NCBI RefSeq assembly: GCF_009873495.1
Contig: NZ_CP046703.1
Coordinates: 5,174,501-5,238,500 of the forward strand
DNA length: 64,000 nucleotides
From: Nostoc sp. ATCC 53789
GTDB lineage: Bacteria; Cyanobacteriota; Cyanobacteriia; Cyanobacteriales; Nostocaceae
Direction: 5' to 3'
The notes beneath the pieces were generated by a model. The model ran no database searches. It worked only from the letters and a program-made list of their open reading frames with translations, and was not told where the DNA came from. Shown in pieces: positions 35,343 through 45,539 of this stretch. Position numbers and translations under genes: made by a program. Position 1 is the first letter of the stretch; the number at the start of each line of letters is the position of its first letter.

Positions 35343-37019
35343 TTGCCTCAGATAGATATTCCTAGCCAATTTGATGTCTTAGTAGTCGGCGCTGGTGCTG
35401 CTGGACTATACACAGCATTGCGTCTACCAGAGTCCTTGCGAGTCGGCTTGATTACCAAAGAAACTGTTGCTTTGTCCGCTAGTGATTGGGCACAAGGTGG
35501 TATAGCCGCAGCCGTTTCCCCGGAAGATTCTCCCACGCTACACATTGAAGATACAATCCGGGCAGGTGCAGGTTTGTGCGATCGCACTGCTGTAGAATTT
35601 CTCGCCCAACTTGCCCCTAAATGCATTCAATCCCTAGTTGACTTGGGGGTTGCTTTTGACCGTCATGGTCAAACCTTGGCTTTAACTCTAGAAGCTGCCC
35701 ATTCTCGCAACCGTGTTCTCCACGCTGCGGACACTACAGGTAGGGAAGTTACAACCACTCTCACCGCCCAAGTATTACGTCGCCCGAATATTCAAGTCAT
35801 TCAGCAAGCTTTGGCTTTGAGTTTGTGGACTGAACCCGAAAGCAATCGCTGTCAGGGAATAAGCCTGTTTTATCAAGGCAAAATCACATGGATTAAAGCT
35901 GGTGCTGTGATCTTGGCAACTGGTGGCGGCGGTCAGGTATTTGCCCAAACCACTAACCCGGCTGTGAGTACTGGTGATGGAGTAGCGATCGCATATCGGG
36001 CTGGGGCTATCCTCCGCGATTTGGAATTTGTGCAATTTCACCCTACTGCCCTGACTAAACCTGGTGCTGATCGCTTTCTTATTAGCGAAGCTGTACGTGG
36101 CGAGGGGGCACACCTTGTTGATAATGAAGGGCGGCGTTTTGCCTTTGACTACCACCCGGCGGGTGAACTTGCACCGAGAGATATAGTAAGCAGAGCAATT
36201 TTCAGCCATTTACAACGTACTGCCGTTGATTTGGCAACTGCCCATGTGTGGTTGGATATGCGCCCCATCCCTGCCGACAAGATTCGTCACCGCTTTCCCA
36301 ACATCATCAAAGTTTGTCAGCATTGGGGAATTGATGTTTTCCATGAACCAATCCCTGTAGCGCCTGCTGCCCATTATTGGATGGGTGGGATTGTCGCGGA
36401 TCTGATGAATCGCACGAATATTAAGAGTTTGTACGCGGTGGGTGAAACTGCTAGTACCGGGGTGCATGGGGCAAATCGCCTTGCCAGTAATTCCCTGCTG
36501 GAATGTATTGTCTTTGGGGCCCAGATGAGCCAAATTGAGTTGGAAAATATTGGGCTGCCATCAGAAACACCAGTGCTGCCATCACGGAAATTTAGTATTG
36601 ATCCTAGTGAGTGGCACATCCAGCAAGCACAACTAGAAGCACTCAGAGAGAAGTTACCACGTCTAGTATGGGAAAGTGCTGGTATTTGTCGGGAGCAATC
36701 AAAGTTGGAAACTGCGATCGCTACTGTTGAATCTTGGCAGCAAGATTTCGCTGCTTTGCCTTTAAGTCAATTCTTGCTTGCTTTACACCCAACTGAATCA
36801 GCTAGTTTTGAGTTCCCAGATGTTGAACGACAATTGCGACTTTGGGCAGAAACCCGCAATTTATTAGATGTGGCTGATTTAATTCTCAAAAGTGCTGCTT
36901 TTAGAACCGAGAGCCGAGGCGGACACTTCCGTTTAGACTATCCTCAACCAGACCCCAATTGGCAAGTTCACACACTTGTCCAAAGAAATCATTGGTGGAA
37001 ATCTCCAATATTATCTTGA
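35343..37019 (+). CDS. nadB: L-aspartate oxidase
   Basis: A 558-residue flavoprotein that oxidises aspartate to iminoaspartate, first step of NAD synthesis. FAD dinucleotide motif VVGAGAAGLY (about 14-23), SDWAQGGIAA, HSRNRVLHAADTTG, LEFVQFHPTAL and HGANRLASNSLLE are all typical. I place the start at TTG 35343 (LPQIDIPSQFDVLVV). The frame is open back to 35259, but the added 28 residues are a Pro-rich translation of spacer repeat. The start is therefore uncertain. Confidence 0.92.
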   Translation: MPQIDIPSQFDVLVVGAGAAGLYTALRLPESLRVGLITKETVALSASDWAQGGIAAAVSPEDSPTLHIEDTIRAGAGLCDRTAVEFLAQLAPKCIQSLVDLGVAFDRHGQTLALTLEAAHSRNRVLHAADTTGREVTTTLTAQVLRRPNIQVIQQALALSLWTEPESNRCQGISLFYQGKITWIKAGAVILATGGGGQVFAQTTNPAVSTGDGVAIAYRAGAILRDLEFVQFHPTALTKPGADRFLISEAVRGEGAHLVDNEGRRFAFDYHPAGELAPRDIVSRAIFSHLQRTAVDLATAHVWLDMRPIPADKIRHRFPNIIKVCQHWGIDVFHEPIPVAPAAHYWMGGIVADLMNRTNIKSLYAVGETASTGVHGANRLASNSLLECIVFGAQMSQIELENIGLPSETPVLPSRKFSIDPSEWHIQQAQLEALREKLPRLVWESAGICREQSKLETAIATVESWQQDFAALPLSQFLLALHPTESASFEFPDVERQLRLWAETRNLLDVADLILKSAAFRTESRGGHFRLDYPQPDPNWQVHTLVQRNHWWKSPILS

Positions 37020-37359
37020 ACATTCTTCTGTTTCGCATTCCTCATCTAAACCTCGTTTACCTTGAGAACCGTAGTTTTGTAGCGACTGTCTTGAATGTCA
37101 AGTGCGATCGCGTAACCCAACATAAATAAGGTGGTAATGTTGGGTTGCGTTTCACTCCACCCAACCTACATAAATATATCTTTTAAAAAACTCTAGGTTT
37201 CAGCATAGATGAGGTTTATGTAATTATGGGCCGAGTTAGGGACAGCCCTGTTCTAGTAATTTTTTTAATAAACTACCCTTGCTATCTTCCAAAGGAACAA
37301 GACTCGCTAACCCTGTCGGCGGAAACTTCAGCCCGACAATCTAAAATCAAAAATGGACA
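37020..37359. other. Spacer after nadB with a hairpin repeat
   Basis: Positions about 37108-37151 hold GCGTAACCCAACAT and ATGTTGGGTTGCG, an inverted repeat of a type frequent in cyanobacterial spacers; it could act as a bidirectional terminator. No gene seen in the rest. Confidence 0.6.
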
Positions 37360-37596
37360 TCAGCGAGTGCCGCTACCATGCTGACTGTCAGGGCCACCAT
37401 AATTTGGTGGTATATATGTGTCTTTTAAATTTGGAGAATTGACTTTGCGGGCAATTAAAGTATTGCTGCTAGTAGTAACAACAGTATTAGCACTCGCAGT
37501 ACCGAATAGGCTCGTGGAAGCGGCAATTTTCGGTACTAGTACGTAAGCACTTATACAGAGTATCATAATCTTTGTGAATCGGAAGTTAGTTTTCAT
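37360..37596 (-). CDS. Small secreted protein of unknown function
   Basis: A 78-residue protein with an N-terminal signal-like segment (about 8-25, KIMILCISAYVLVPKIA) and a C-terminal PPNYGGPDSQHGSGTR tail. That Gly-rich GSGTR ending recurs in small exported cyanobacterial proteins near CHASE2-type sensors, as here. The function is not known to me. Confidence 0.6.
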   Translation of the reverse strand: MKTNFRFTKIMILCISAYVLVPKIAASTSLFGTASANTVVTTSSNTLIARKVNSPNLKDTYIPPNYGGPDSQHGSGTR

Positions 37597-38355
37597 AGGT
37601 TGCAGTAAATTTACTAATTTTTCATTTAAAACGTATTTTTATTAACTCACGTATATTTACTGATATTTTTGAAAAAATATTTGAACTTTATTAAATTATT
37701 CCCAATACTTTACAAGTAATTGTGGTGTTTACTTGTACGACAACCTTGATTTGCTGGTATTAAATAGTTCTTATACTTAAGTAATATTCTTAATTAGCCA
37801 TTTTTACATCAGTCTAAAGTTAGATATGTTGATGGATTGCTGTAAGCGTTTTGCTTAATTCACTATTTATTAATAATATCTTAATACTTTTAAGTATTAA
37901 CACTATGTTCGCCGAATCAAGATTTCAAAATATATAAAAAAATACTTATTTTCTTGTATAGTTATGTTTTGACTATAGTAAAGATATATAAAAATAAAAT
38001 AACGTAATTGTTATATTATAAGGATTTTGAAAACTATGGAACTATAAAATACCGTTGTAATTCCGTATAGTGTAAGTATATTTTTGTTTGTAAAAATAAT
38101 TACATAAATTTTATAAAAAATAATTTTTATAATTAATTCTGATGATGAATTCCTTTTTAACTTATCTTCTTAGTTTTAATCATCAGTCCCAAAAGCCTTG
38201 CTAAGTCTCTATCTTGACTAAAAAACTACCTCTAGTTATATACAAAATGCTTTTTCAAAATAGTGGCTTGCACATATTTAAAGTCCACAGTCCTAATTGA
38301 ACGGTAAAATTTTTTACTATAGCGAGAAAAATATGGAGACTTAACTCTTAACTAA
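37597..38355. other. Long AT-rich spacer between two minus-strand genes
   Basis: 759 bp with very high A+T and no frame of note. Several poly-A/T tracts (around 37940-38140) could bend DNA. No repeat or RNA was recognised. Confidence 0.6.
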
Positions 38356-40566
38356 TTAAGCAAACTCGTAGCGATTTTTACCCAGGTGCTTGGCACGATA
38401 CATTGCTGCATCTGCTTGTTTGATCAAATTTTCACTATCTTGGCTGTTGTATGGGTAGACACTTATGCCAATACTGGCAGAGATTCGGATTGCATAGCCA
38501 TCCAAAACAATTGGCTTGGTAATACTGCTTAAGATTTTTTCGGCGACTTTAGCAGCTATCTGGACATTAGGAATTGCCCGCAAAATTATAGTAAATTCAT
38601 CGCCACCCAAACGAGAAACTGTATCACTAGCGCGTAAAGAGTTGCTGAGTCTTCCAGCGATAGTCATTAGCAAGCGATCGCCCGTCTCGTGCCCCAGAGT
38701 ATCATTAACTTGCTTAAAGCCATCTAAATCAATAAACAACAGTCCCAGCAACAGGTTATTGTGTTGCGCCCAATGTAATGACTCGTAAAGTTGTTCGGCA
38801 AAAAATTTGCGATTGGATAAACCGGTGAGGGGATCGTGATACGCCAAATAACGCAAGTGATCTTCTTTGAGTTTTAATTCATTGTTAGACTGGAATAGTT
38901 CAGCAGCAGTGCGCTTCAGCTGCTCCTCCATCAGCTTGCGCTGAGTAATATCTCGGATGACCCCAACTAAAAAGAAATTGCCAGCTGAGTCTTTGTGGAG
39001 CGATCGCTTAGTGGCAATTTGATGAGTCTGCCCATCTGCATTGGTAAACTCTTCTTCATGTTCCTGGGGCTTTTCAGTTCGGAACACAAGATCATCCTGT
39101 TGTCGAAACACATCAGCTTCATGTTTAGGGAAAAAGTCATAGTCTGACTTCTCAATTAATAACTTATTTGGATAACCGATAAATCGACAATAGGCTTCAT
39201 TTAAAACAATCCACTGGTGTTGTTCATTTTTCACAAAAATTGGATCGGGAATCGTGTTGATTACGTGATGCAAAAATTCTTTAGAACGTTTCCACTCTTC
39301 CTGAATATGGGCAATATGACTGATCATCCAAATAGCTGAACTGCCAAAGCTAAACAATGAGGGAAGGAGCGGTATCCACAAACCGTATAAAAAAGCAAAG
39401 TATGTAGTCAGTGTCAATACAAAGCAAGAAACTAGGATACAAAGCAGACTTCTAGTAGCGTGTCGTATCCGCCATGTCGTCACGGCTCCCAGATAAGACC
39501 AGATAAAAATCCACAAGTATTCCATCAAGTCAGACCAGAATTTTAATAATGGTCGTCCATCAAGAGCAGCAGATATTAACTCACTAATAAAATAAGCTTG
39601 CAGTTGAATCCCAGGTACGGGCTTTGCCGTACCCATTAGACTGCTGGAGTAGGGAATAAATACAAAATCCTGAAGACTAGGTGCAGTAGAACCAATCAGT
39701 ATAATCCGATCTTTGATTAAGTTTTCTGGGACTTTATCTGCCAGTACATCTTTTATCGATACCTGACGAAAATTACAAATTTCTCTAGATGAACTTTGAC
39801 ATTTAGGTTTGGGAAAATTGGTCAGAATTTGGTATCCTCTATCATCAGCCCTCACATAAGCACCATCATTAGCCTCGAAACGAGTAAATGATGCCTTGCC
39901 CAATTGCAAATACTCAGGGTTGCTTTTTGCTTTGGTAGGGGTAATTCCCTTTGGCTTTAAATACAATAAAGCCAACTTCAGGGCAAAACTTTCGTGTAAC
40001 TGCTCATCAACGTGCCAATACAACAAACTGCGACGTACTTTACCATCCAGATCGTACAGCACGTTATTAAAGCCAACTTGATCCTTATTCAGTCCCTGTG
40101 GAGGTAAAACACTAAAGTTTTTGTTTTTGTCATTTGCCAATAGTTCAATACCAATTAAATTGGGCATTGACTTATAAGTATTACGCAGTTCTTGATTACC
40201 AGGCTCTACTGGCAAATTTCTGTAGAGGTCTAAGCCAATAGCACGGGGTTTGTGGACATTTAATTTTTGCAACAACAGTGCAATCTTCGCATCTGAAATC
40301 GGCCACGAACGTATTTCGTTCAAATAGGCTTCATCAATCACTACGATTGTAATACGCTCTTCCGGCGGTTCATTTGGACGTAAGCGAAACAATTGATCCA
40401 AAGCTGCAAACTCCAAAGATTGCAATAATCCAATGGAGTGCAACAGCACGACGCAGACTGCAACGCTGACGGCAGTAATCAATTCTCTGTGTCCTCGACT
40501 AAGCGATTGTTTTAGTCCAAAGATTAACTTTACAAAACGCTTGCCTAGCTGCTGGTTCATTCCCAT
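38356..40566 (-). CDS. CHASE2-PAS-GGDEF diguanylate cyclase
   Basis: A 736-residue membrane sensor. An N-terminal membrane segment (about 28-50) leads into an extracytoplasmic CHASE2 domain (about 55-335) with ITIVVIDEAYLNEI and KDRIILIGSTAPSLQDF. Three closely spaced membrane helices (about 345-420) follow, then a PAS domain (about 435-555) and a GGDEF domain (about 570-735). The active-site motif RLGGDEF is intact, so cyclic-di-GMP synthesis is likely. Signal unknown. Confidence 0.93.
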   Translation of the reverse strand: MGMNQQLGKRFVKLIFGLKQSLSRGHRELITAVSVAVCVVLLHSIGLLQSLEFAALDQLFRLRPNEPPEERITIVVIDEAYLNEIRSWPISDAKIALLLQKLNVHKPRAIGLDLYRNLPVEPGNQELRNTYKSMPNLIGIELLANDKNKNFSVLPPQGLNKDQVGFNNVLYDLDGKVRRSLLYWHVDEQLHESFALKLALLYLKPKGITPTKAKSNPEYLQLGKASFTRFEANDGAYVRADDRGYQILTNFPKPKCQSSSREICNFRQVSIKDVLADKVPENLIKDRIILIGSTAPSLQDFVFIPYSSSLMGTAKPVPGIQLQAYFISELISAALDGRPLLKFWSDLMEYLWIFIWSYLGAVTTWRIRHATRSLLCILVSCFVLTLTTYFAFLYGLWIPLLPSLFSFGSSAIWMISHIAHIQEEWKRSKEFLHHVINTIPDPIFVKNEQHQWIVLNEAYCRFIGYPNKLLIEKSDYDFFPKHEADVFRQQDDLVFRTEKPQEHEEEFTNADGQTHQIATKRSLHKDSAGNFFLVGVIRDITQRKLMEEQLKRTAAELFQSNNELKLKEDHLRYLAYHDPLTGLSNRKFFAEQLYESLHWAQHNNLLLGLLFIDLDGFKQVNDTLGHETGDRLLMTIAGRLSNSLRASDTVSRLGGDEFTIILRAIPNVQIAAKVAEKILSSITKPIVLDGYAIRISASIGISVYPYNSQDSENLIKQADAAMYRAKHLGKNRYEFA

Positions 40567-41349
40567 TACCTAGTAGGGAGAAATATTCTCTATTTCCTAT
40601 AGCTATTAACTATCGGACTAACATATTTTAAGGGAGAGCTAAATAGAGTTTCTAAGAGTTTTTTCAACTCAGCAAGTTTCTTCAAGACATTCTGGCATTT
40701 GTGAATGTAATAACATATATTAAGGCTGATTTTATGACCAAACGGCAACTGGGAGTTTTGTGGCTATCAGCACAGATTAATAAATCTGTTGAAAGGGAGT
40801 TGCAGTGAATTTAACACCCAAATGCTTGCCTGGCAAAGCTTATTCAATTCAATTCGCACATTTGTAATGATTAAGTAGGGCTTGCTGAAAATTGTGGTAA
40901 CTTTTAACTTCTAACAGACACACCTTTAGGTTTGGTACTGACATGATTAAATCCCAAGTAGCCCCCAAATGCTGTAAAAAAAATTAAAGTATACATCAAA
41001 TTAAAGTAAATATACTTGATTAATTTCCTTAAACTTTCAAATATTTTCGGATAAAAGCCGCAGGAAAACTGGTAATTGGCTATTGGACAAGACCTATTAT
41101 CTATTACCAAAAACAAAACAGCCAACTGGAAACAGACTTTGCTGTATTCATCCAGTTGACTATTACTCGGCGCTATAGCGGGGCGTTTCTTCTATTCTGA
41201 GTGACAAAAAGCACTGTGTAATGACGGAAAACTCCACGTAGGTAAACCTCAAGTAAAACAAGTGGCGTGGCAGTCTTTTAACTCAGCATTATTTTATGGG
41301 ATGTGAGCTACACCTTACCACTAGCTTGATCTAGCCTTCTTGAAGACAA
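40567..41349. other. Spacer without a convincing gene
   Basis: 783 bp. A 30-codon minus-strand frame at 40904-40996 (MYTLIFFTAFGGYLGFNHVS) has a hydrophobic start but no ribosome site. It could be a small membrane protein; I leave it unannotated. No clear repeats. Confidence 0.5.
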
Positions 41350-42333
41350 TTACTTGAAATACTTAAAGTTGCGAGGCCCTGTGTAACCGGAAACTTTTGC
41401 TAGTTCATTTAAGTTTTGGACTCCGCTATAACTTTGACCATTGATGATCCAAGTGGGGAAGCCTTCAATTTTTGCGGCTTTACACAGTTCTGTTTGAGCT
41501 TTAAGCCCATCGGGAGCGCACTCTACCTTAACATCTTTGTTAATTATTTCCTCGGCTTCTTTACCAAAAAGCTGCTTTTGTTCATGGCAATGAGGACACC
41601 AGTAAGCGCTGTATTCCTTTGCGCCTACCTTTGCTAGATGGCTTGCTAAGGCTATTTCTGCCTCGCCAGAAGTGGTGGTAACTTCCCAACCAAACGCTGG
41701 GTTAGGGTCTCCTTTGGAATTAAAGGTAATTTTTGTGGGTTGTCCTGGAGTTTCAGGTGTAACATCTGATTTATTCACGCCAGCATAAACGCCTAAAGTA
41801 CCAATCAGCGTTACCATACCCACAATTAGGGCGGTAAAGAAGATTTGTCCAATATCCTCCCAAGTTCGACCCATAATTGTTAGTACCAAAAGACTCACAG
41901 AAAACAAAGCTGAACCAATACAGTAAGGACAAACAGCTTTAATTTGAGATGTCAGCACATACATTAAGTAGCCGCTAAAGACAGACATAGCGATCGCACC
42001 CACCAGCAGCAGCCACCACGTCAAATTTTCCAATTGTTTGCGGCTATTGTTTTCCCCTGAGTTAAATACCAAGGGAGCTAAAGCCAATATCACCATACTG
42101 ATATATGCTAAAAGCCCAAACAAAGCTAACGGCTGACCAAAAATTGTTGCCCAAGGACTGGAAAGCACATCATTACAACCCTTAGCGCCAGCCTCTGCCA
42201 CACAAGCTGCACTGCCTCCTGTTAACTTTTCTATGGTGAGATAACCTGTGATCAGGGCACCACATCCAGCGATCGCGGCAATCAATGGCCGTGACCATTT
42301 ATGAATCCAAGGAGTAGAACGACGGCGAATCAT
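41350..42333 (-). CDS. VKOR-thioredoxin fusion (thylakoid/periplasmic disulfide-forming protein)
   Basis: A 327-residue protein. The N-terminal VKOR domain (about 15-180) has several helices, the loop cysteines in CVAEAGAKGCNDV and the active-site CPYC (CPYCIGSALF). The C-terminal thioredoxin-like domain (about 230-325) has CPHC in YWCPHCHEQK. Cyanobacterial and plant LTO1-type proteins have this fusion and oxidise lumenal or periplasmic proteins, including photosystem II parts. The start at 42333 excludes 31 upstream codons made of GGGAATGG repeats. Confidence 0.92.
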   Translation of the reverse strand: MIRRRSTPWIHKWSRPLIAAIAGCGALITGYLTIEKLTGGSAACVAEAGAKGCNDVLSSPWATIFGQPLALFGLLAYISMVILALAPLVFNSGENNSRKQLENLTWWLLLVGAIAMSVFSGYLMYVLTSQIKAVCPYCIGSALFSVSLLVLTIMGRTWEDIGQIFFTALIVGMVTLIGTLGVYAGVNKSDVTPETPGQPTKITFNSKGDPNPAFGWEVTTTSGEAEIALASHLAKVGAKEYSAYWCPHCHEQKQLFGKEAEEIINKDVKVECAPDGLKAQTELCKAAKIEGFPTWIINGQSYSGVQNLNELAKVSGYTGPRNFKYFK

Positions 42334-42337
42334 AAAT

Positions 42338-42436
42338 ATTGGGGAATGGGGAATGGGGAATGGGGAATGGGGAATGGGGAATGGGAAATAATAATTAATT
42401 GTTCGCTTGCTCCCCCTACTCCCCACTCCCTACTTT
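42338..42436. repeat. GGGAATGG spacer repeat
   Basis: Six or so tandem GGGGAATG heptamer-like units before the VKOR start, followed by CTCCCCCTACTCCCC. It would translate in frame with the VKOR gene as PFPIPHS repeats. Confidence 0.8.
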
Positions 42437-43285
42437 CTAAGAATGTAACTTTACTTGTTCTGCTGATTTGCTTTCACCTTTGGAGTTCCAACTGCGACGC
42501 GCGGCTTCGACAAATTGACTGACGCGAATTGGATCAATTGGTTGCTCAATACGTCCGTGACGTTTCAGGGAACTGGAAACTATTACACCATCTGCTGCCT
42601 GCATCAATGTATCAATATTTTCCCAACTCGCCCCACTACCAATGAACACTGGCGTGCCAGCTGCTGCATCACAAGCTAGTTCCAAATCTTCTAAGTTAGG
42701 AGGGCTACCAGTAGCCCAGCCTGACAAAATCACCCCGTCTGCTAAACCCCTTTCAATGGTGTCTTTCACAGCGACTGTGAGATTTGGAGAACTCAAAGGA
42801 CGGGCGTGCTTCACCAAAACATCGGCCAGAATTTTAACATCGCTGCCTAACTCCCGTCGATAGCGGAGTAGGTGATGGGCTTCTCCTTCAATTAATCCCT
42901 GATCGGTTGCCATTACTCCCGTGAGAACGTTGACGCGGATGAATTGCGCTTGCACACAGCTAGCGATCGCCATTGCACTTTTGCCGTCGTTTCGCAAAAC
43001 ATTTAAGCCTATAGGCAAAGTCACCAAGTTTTGTATCCGTTGCACCACAATGGTCATGGCACTCACAACCACGGGATCGACTTGGTTTTTGGTAAAGGGC
43101 GCGTCGAAAAAATTCTCCACAATCAGACCGTCAACCCCTCCGCTTGCAAGGGCCGCAGCTTCTTGTTCAGCTCGGTCAATCACCGCTTTTAGGCTACCTC
43201 CCCAACGGGGTGAGGTAGGCAGTGGTAGCAGGTGAACCACGCCAATAATCGGTGAGCGAGTTTTAAATAATTGATATAAGTCCAC
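42437..43285 (-). CDS. btpA: BtpA family photosystem I biogenesis protein
   Basis: A 282-residue TIM-barrel-like protein of the BtpA/SgcQ family: IIGVVHLLPLPTSPRWGG at the start, GGVDGLIVENFFDAPF, VNVLTGVMATDQGLIEG and FIGSGASWENIDTLMQAADG. BtpA is needed for stable photosystem I reaction-centre accumulation in Synechocystis. The enzymatic activity is unknown. Length is typical. Confidence 0.93.
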   Translation of the reverse strand: MDLYQLFKTRSPIIGVVHLLPLPTSPRWGGSLKAVIDRAEQEAAALASGGVDGLIVENFFDAPFTKNQVDPVVVSAMTIVVQRIQNLVTLPIGLNVLRNDGKSAMAIASCVQAQFIRVNVLTGVMATDQGLIEGEAHHLLRYRRELGSDVKILADVLVKHARPLSSPNLTVAVKDTIERGLADGVILSGWATGSPPNLEDLELACDAAAGTPVFIGSGASWENIDTLMQAADGVIVSSSLKRHGRIEQPIDPIRVSQFVEAARRSWNSKGESKSAEQVKLHS

Positions 43286-43957
43286 GTCTTTAATCCGCCT
43301 CGCGGAGTCCAGAGTCTAGAATTTTTTGACTATTGATTATATGACCCTTGACTCTTGACTTTTCATTAACTAGTCAAATGTGTTTTATGATAGTCGGTTT
43401 ATTGCCTCCTTCCTCAGATGGAAATTGGCGTGAAACCTCCCATAAGATATGTTAAGATAAAACCTGGCTACAAGAGGAGTTTGCCACTCACCAGACGCAA
43501 GGCAGCTTTCCGTGGTTTAGGCATCTTGTCCGCGAACAGTCGTAGGACTTGCCAATTGCCAGGGTAGCATTACTGCTTTATAGGCGTAGTCGCTTTCGTC
43601 GATTTCCCTGAGGGTAGCGACTTCTCACAACAAGCCCTTTGGGCGGCTTCCCGATGGGTAGATTAACAACGCACACGCTGTGGTAATGTAAAATACCAAT
43701 AGGCGAATTGTTAAAAAAGATTACAAGTGTCAAAAGTACCCAAAGACACTTCAATTCACCCTGGGGAACAGATTGATAGGAATATCATAACATGACCTCT
43801 ATTTTTATTTATTAATAGGGTTGTGAGTCCACGAACAGTTAAAAACAGTGGGAATTTGCCACTGTAGTGTTTTCATGAGGATGCTGATAGCAAAAAAGCG
43901 AAGTTAGCGCCGGAACGTTTGACAACAAGAAGAAAAAAATGAAGATATTTTCAAAAT
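43286..43957. other. Spacer with a GC-richer structured segment and hairpin
   Basis: No frame of note in 672 bp. Positions about 43425-43700 are GC-richer than the flanks and contain several short inverted repeats, e.g. near 43580-43660. A hairpin ACAGTGG/CCACTGT (43845-43865) followed by AGTGTTTTC could end a transcript. A non-coding RNA or a relict interspersed repeat is possible; I could not assign a known family. Confidence 0.45.
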
Positions 43958-45277
43958 ATGGGTGACAAGCCAACAATTGCCATTTCTCACCTGGGCTGCG
44001 AGAAAAATCGAATTGATACAGAACACATGCTGGGAATGCTCGTAGAAGCAGGCTACGGTGTAGATACAAATGAAGAGTTAGCAGATTACGTTATTGTTAA
44101 TACTTGTAGTTTTATTGAAGCAGCCCGGCAAGAATCTGTCAGAACTTTGGTAGAACTGGCAGAGGCAAATAAAAAGATCGTAATCACTGGCTGTATGGCG
44201 CAACACTTCCAAGAACAACTTTTGGAGGAATTGCCCGAAGCAGTAGCTGTTGTGGGTACAGGCGATTATCACAAAATTGTTAATGTAATTGAGCGTGTTG
44301 AACTTGGCGAACGGGTCAAACAGGTTAGTATCGAACCAACCTACATTGCCGACGAAACTACACCGCGCTACCGCACTACAACCGAGGGCGTAGCTTACCT
44401 ACGGGTTGCCGAAGGTTGTGATTATCGTTGTGCATTTTGTATAATTCCTCATCTTCGAGGGAACCAGCGATCGCGTACTATTGAATCTATAGTCGCCGAA
44501 GCCGAGCAGTTAGTTAGTCAAGGGGTAAAGGAAATTATTCTAATTTCCCAAATCACCACTAATTACGGTTTGGATATTTATGGTAAGCCAAAATTAGCCG
44601 AATTACTTCGCGCTTTGGGGAAAGTAGATATACCGTGGATCAGAATGCACTACGCTTATCCCACGGGACTGACCCCAGATGTGATCGCGGCGATTCAAGA
44701 AACACCAAACGTCTTGCCTTATCTGGATTTGCCTTTGCAGCATTCTCATCCAGATATTCTCCGCGCCATGAACCGTCCTTGGCAAGGGCGGGTAAATGAT
44801 GGGATTATAGATCGCATCAAAACGGCGCTACCAACAGCCGTACTGCGGACAACATTTATTGTTGGTTTCCCAGGAGAAACACAAGAGCATTTTGAGCATC
44901 TACTAGAGTTCGTTCAACGGCATGAATTTGATCATGTTGGTGTCTTCACCTTTTCCTCTGAGGAAGGAACCCCAGCTTACAAGCTACCAAATCAGTTGGC
45001 CCAAGAAGTGATGGACGATCGCCGATACCAACTGATGGAACTCCAGCAACCGATTTCTCAAAAGAAAAATCAACAGGAAGTAGGCAAAATCGTCGATGTC
45101 CTGATTGAGCAAGAAAATCCTGAAAGTGGTGAATTAATAGGTCGTTCAGGTAGATTTTCCCCAGAGGTTGATGGTCTGGTGTATGTCAAAGGCCAGGCAA
45201 AGTTAGGAACCATCGTGCCAATAGCGATTCACCACGCTGATACATACGACCTCTATGGTCAAGTAGTCAATAACTAA
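43958..45277 (+). CDS. rimO: Ribosomal protein S12 methylthiotransferase RimO
   Basis: A 439-residue radical SAM enzyme that methylthiolates an aspartate of ribosomal protein S12. The N-terminal MTTase domain (about 5-120) has three cysteines in [15 protein letters not shown] and TGCMAQ. The radical SAM motif is [11 protein letters not shown] (about 152-162). The C-terminal TRAM domain (about 375-437) ends the protein. [10 protein letters not shown] is RimO-like rather than MiaB-like. Confidence 0.95.
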   Translation: MGDKPTIAISHLGCEKNRIDTEHMLGMLVEAGYGVDTNEELADYVIVNTCSFIEAARQESVRTLVELAEANKKIVITGCMAQHFQEQLLEELPEAVAVVGTGDYHKIVNVIERVELGERVKQVSIEPTYIADETTPRYRTTTEGVAYLRVAEGCDYRCAFCIIPHLRGNQRSRTIESIVAEAEQLVSQGVKEIILISQITTNYGLDIYGKPKLAELLRALGKVDIPWIRMHYAYPTGLTPDVIAAIQETPNVLPYLDLPLQHSHPDILRAMNRPWQGRVNDGIIDRIKTALPTAVLRTTFIVGFPGETQEHFEHLLEFVQRHEFDHVGVFTFSSEEGTPAYKLPNQLAQEVMDDRRYQLMELQQPISQKKNQQEVGKIVDVLIEQENPESGELIGRSGRFSPEVDGLVYVKGQAKLGTIVPIAIHHADTYDLYGQVVNN

Positions 45278-45539
45278 ATTGTCTTTTGTCTTTTGTCTTT
45301 TGTCCTTTGTTAAATGACCCTTACAGATTTACCCTTATTTTAAGGTCAACGCTGCATTAATGGCAGTTTTCATGAGGGTTTACCTGAAGTTCGCGGACTC
45401 TTTGGCATAGTCTCTCAAAGACTTGAGGCTTCGCTACCGCCCTTGGCTTACTAATAACTAATGACTAACGACTAATGACTAATGACTAATGACTAAATGG
45501 CTAATCCAAGAATCCTTACATAAAATTTAGGACGAATTA
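45278..45539. other. Spacer with heptanucleotide repeats before the DEAD-box gene
   Basis: Contains TTTTGTC repeats just after rimO, a GC-rich interspersed repeat (45390-45440) and seven or so CTAATGA heptamers at 45450-45506. The DEAD-box promoter must be close to the repeats. Confidence 0.6.

Noticed and set aside
40904-41125. 73-codon minus-strand frame ending in a hydrophobic 30-residue stretch
   Set aside because: No ribosome site and no recognisable photosystem or NDH small subunit; kept only as a note in the spacer entry.
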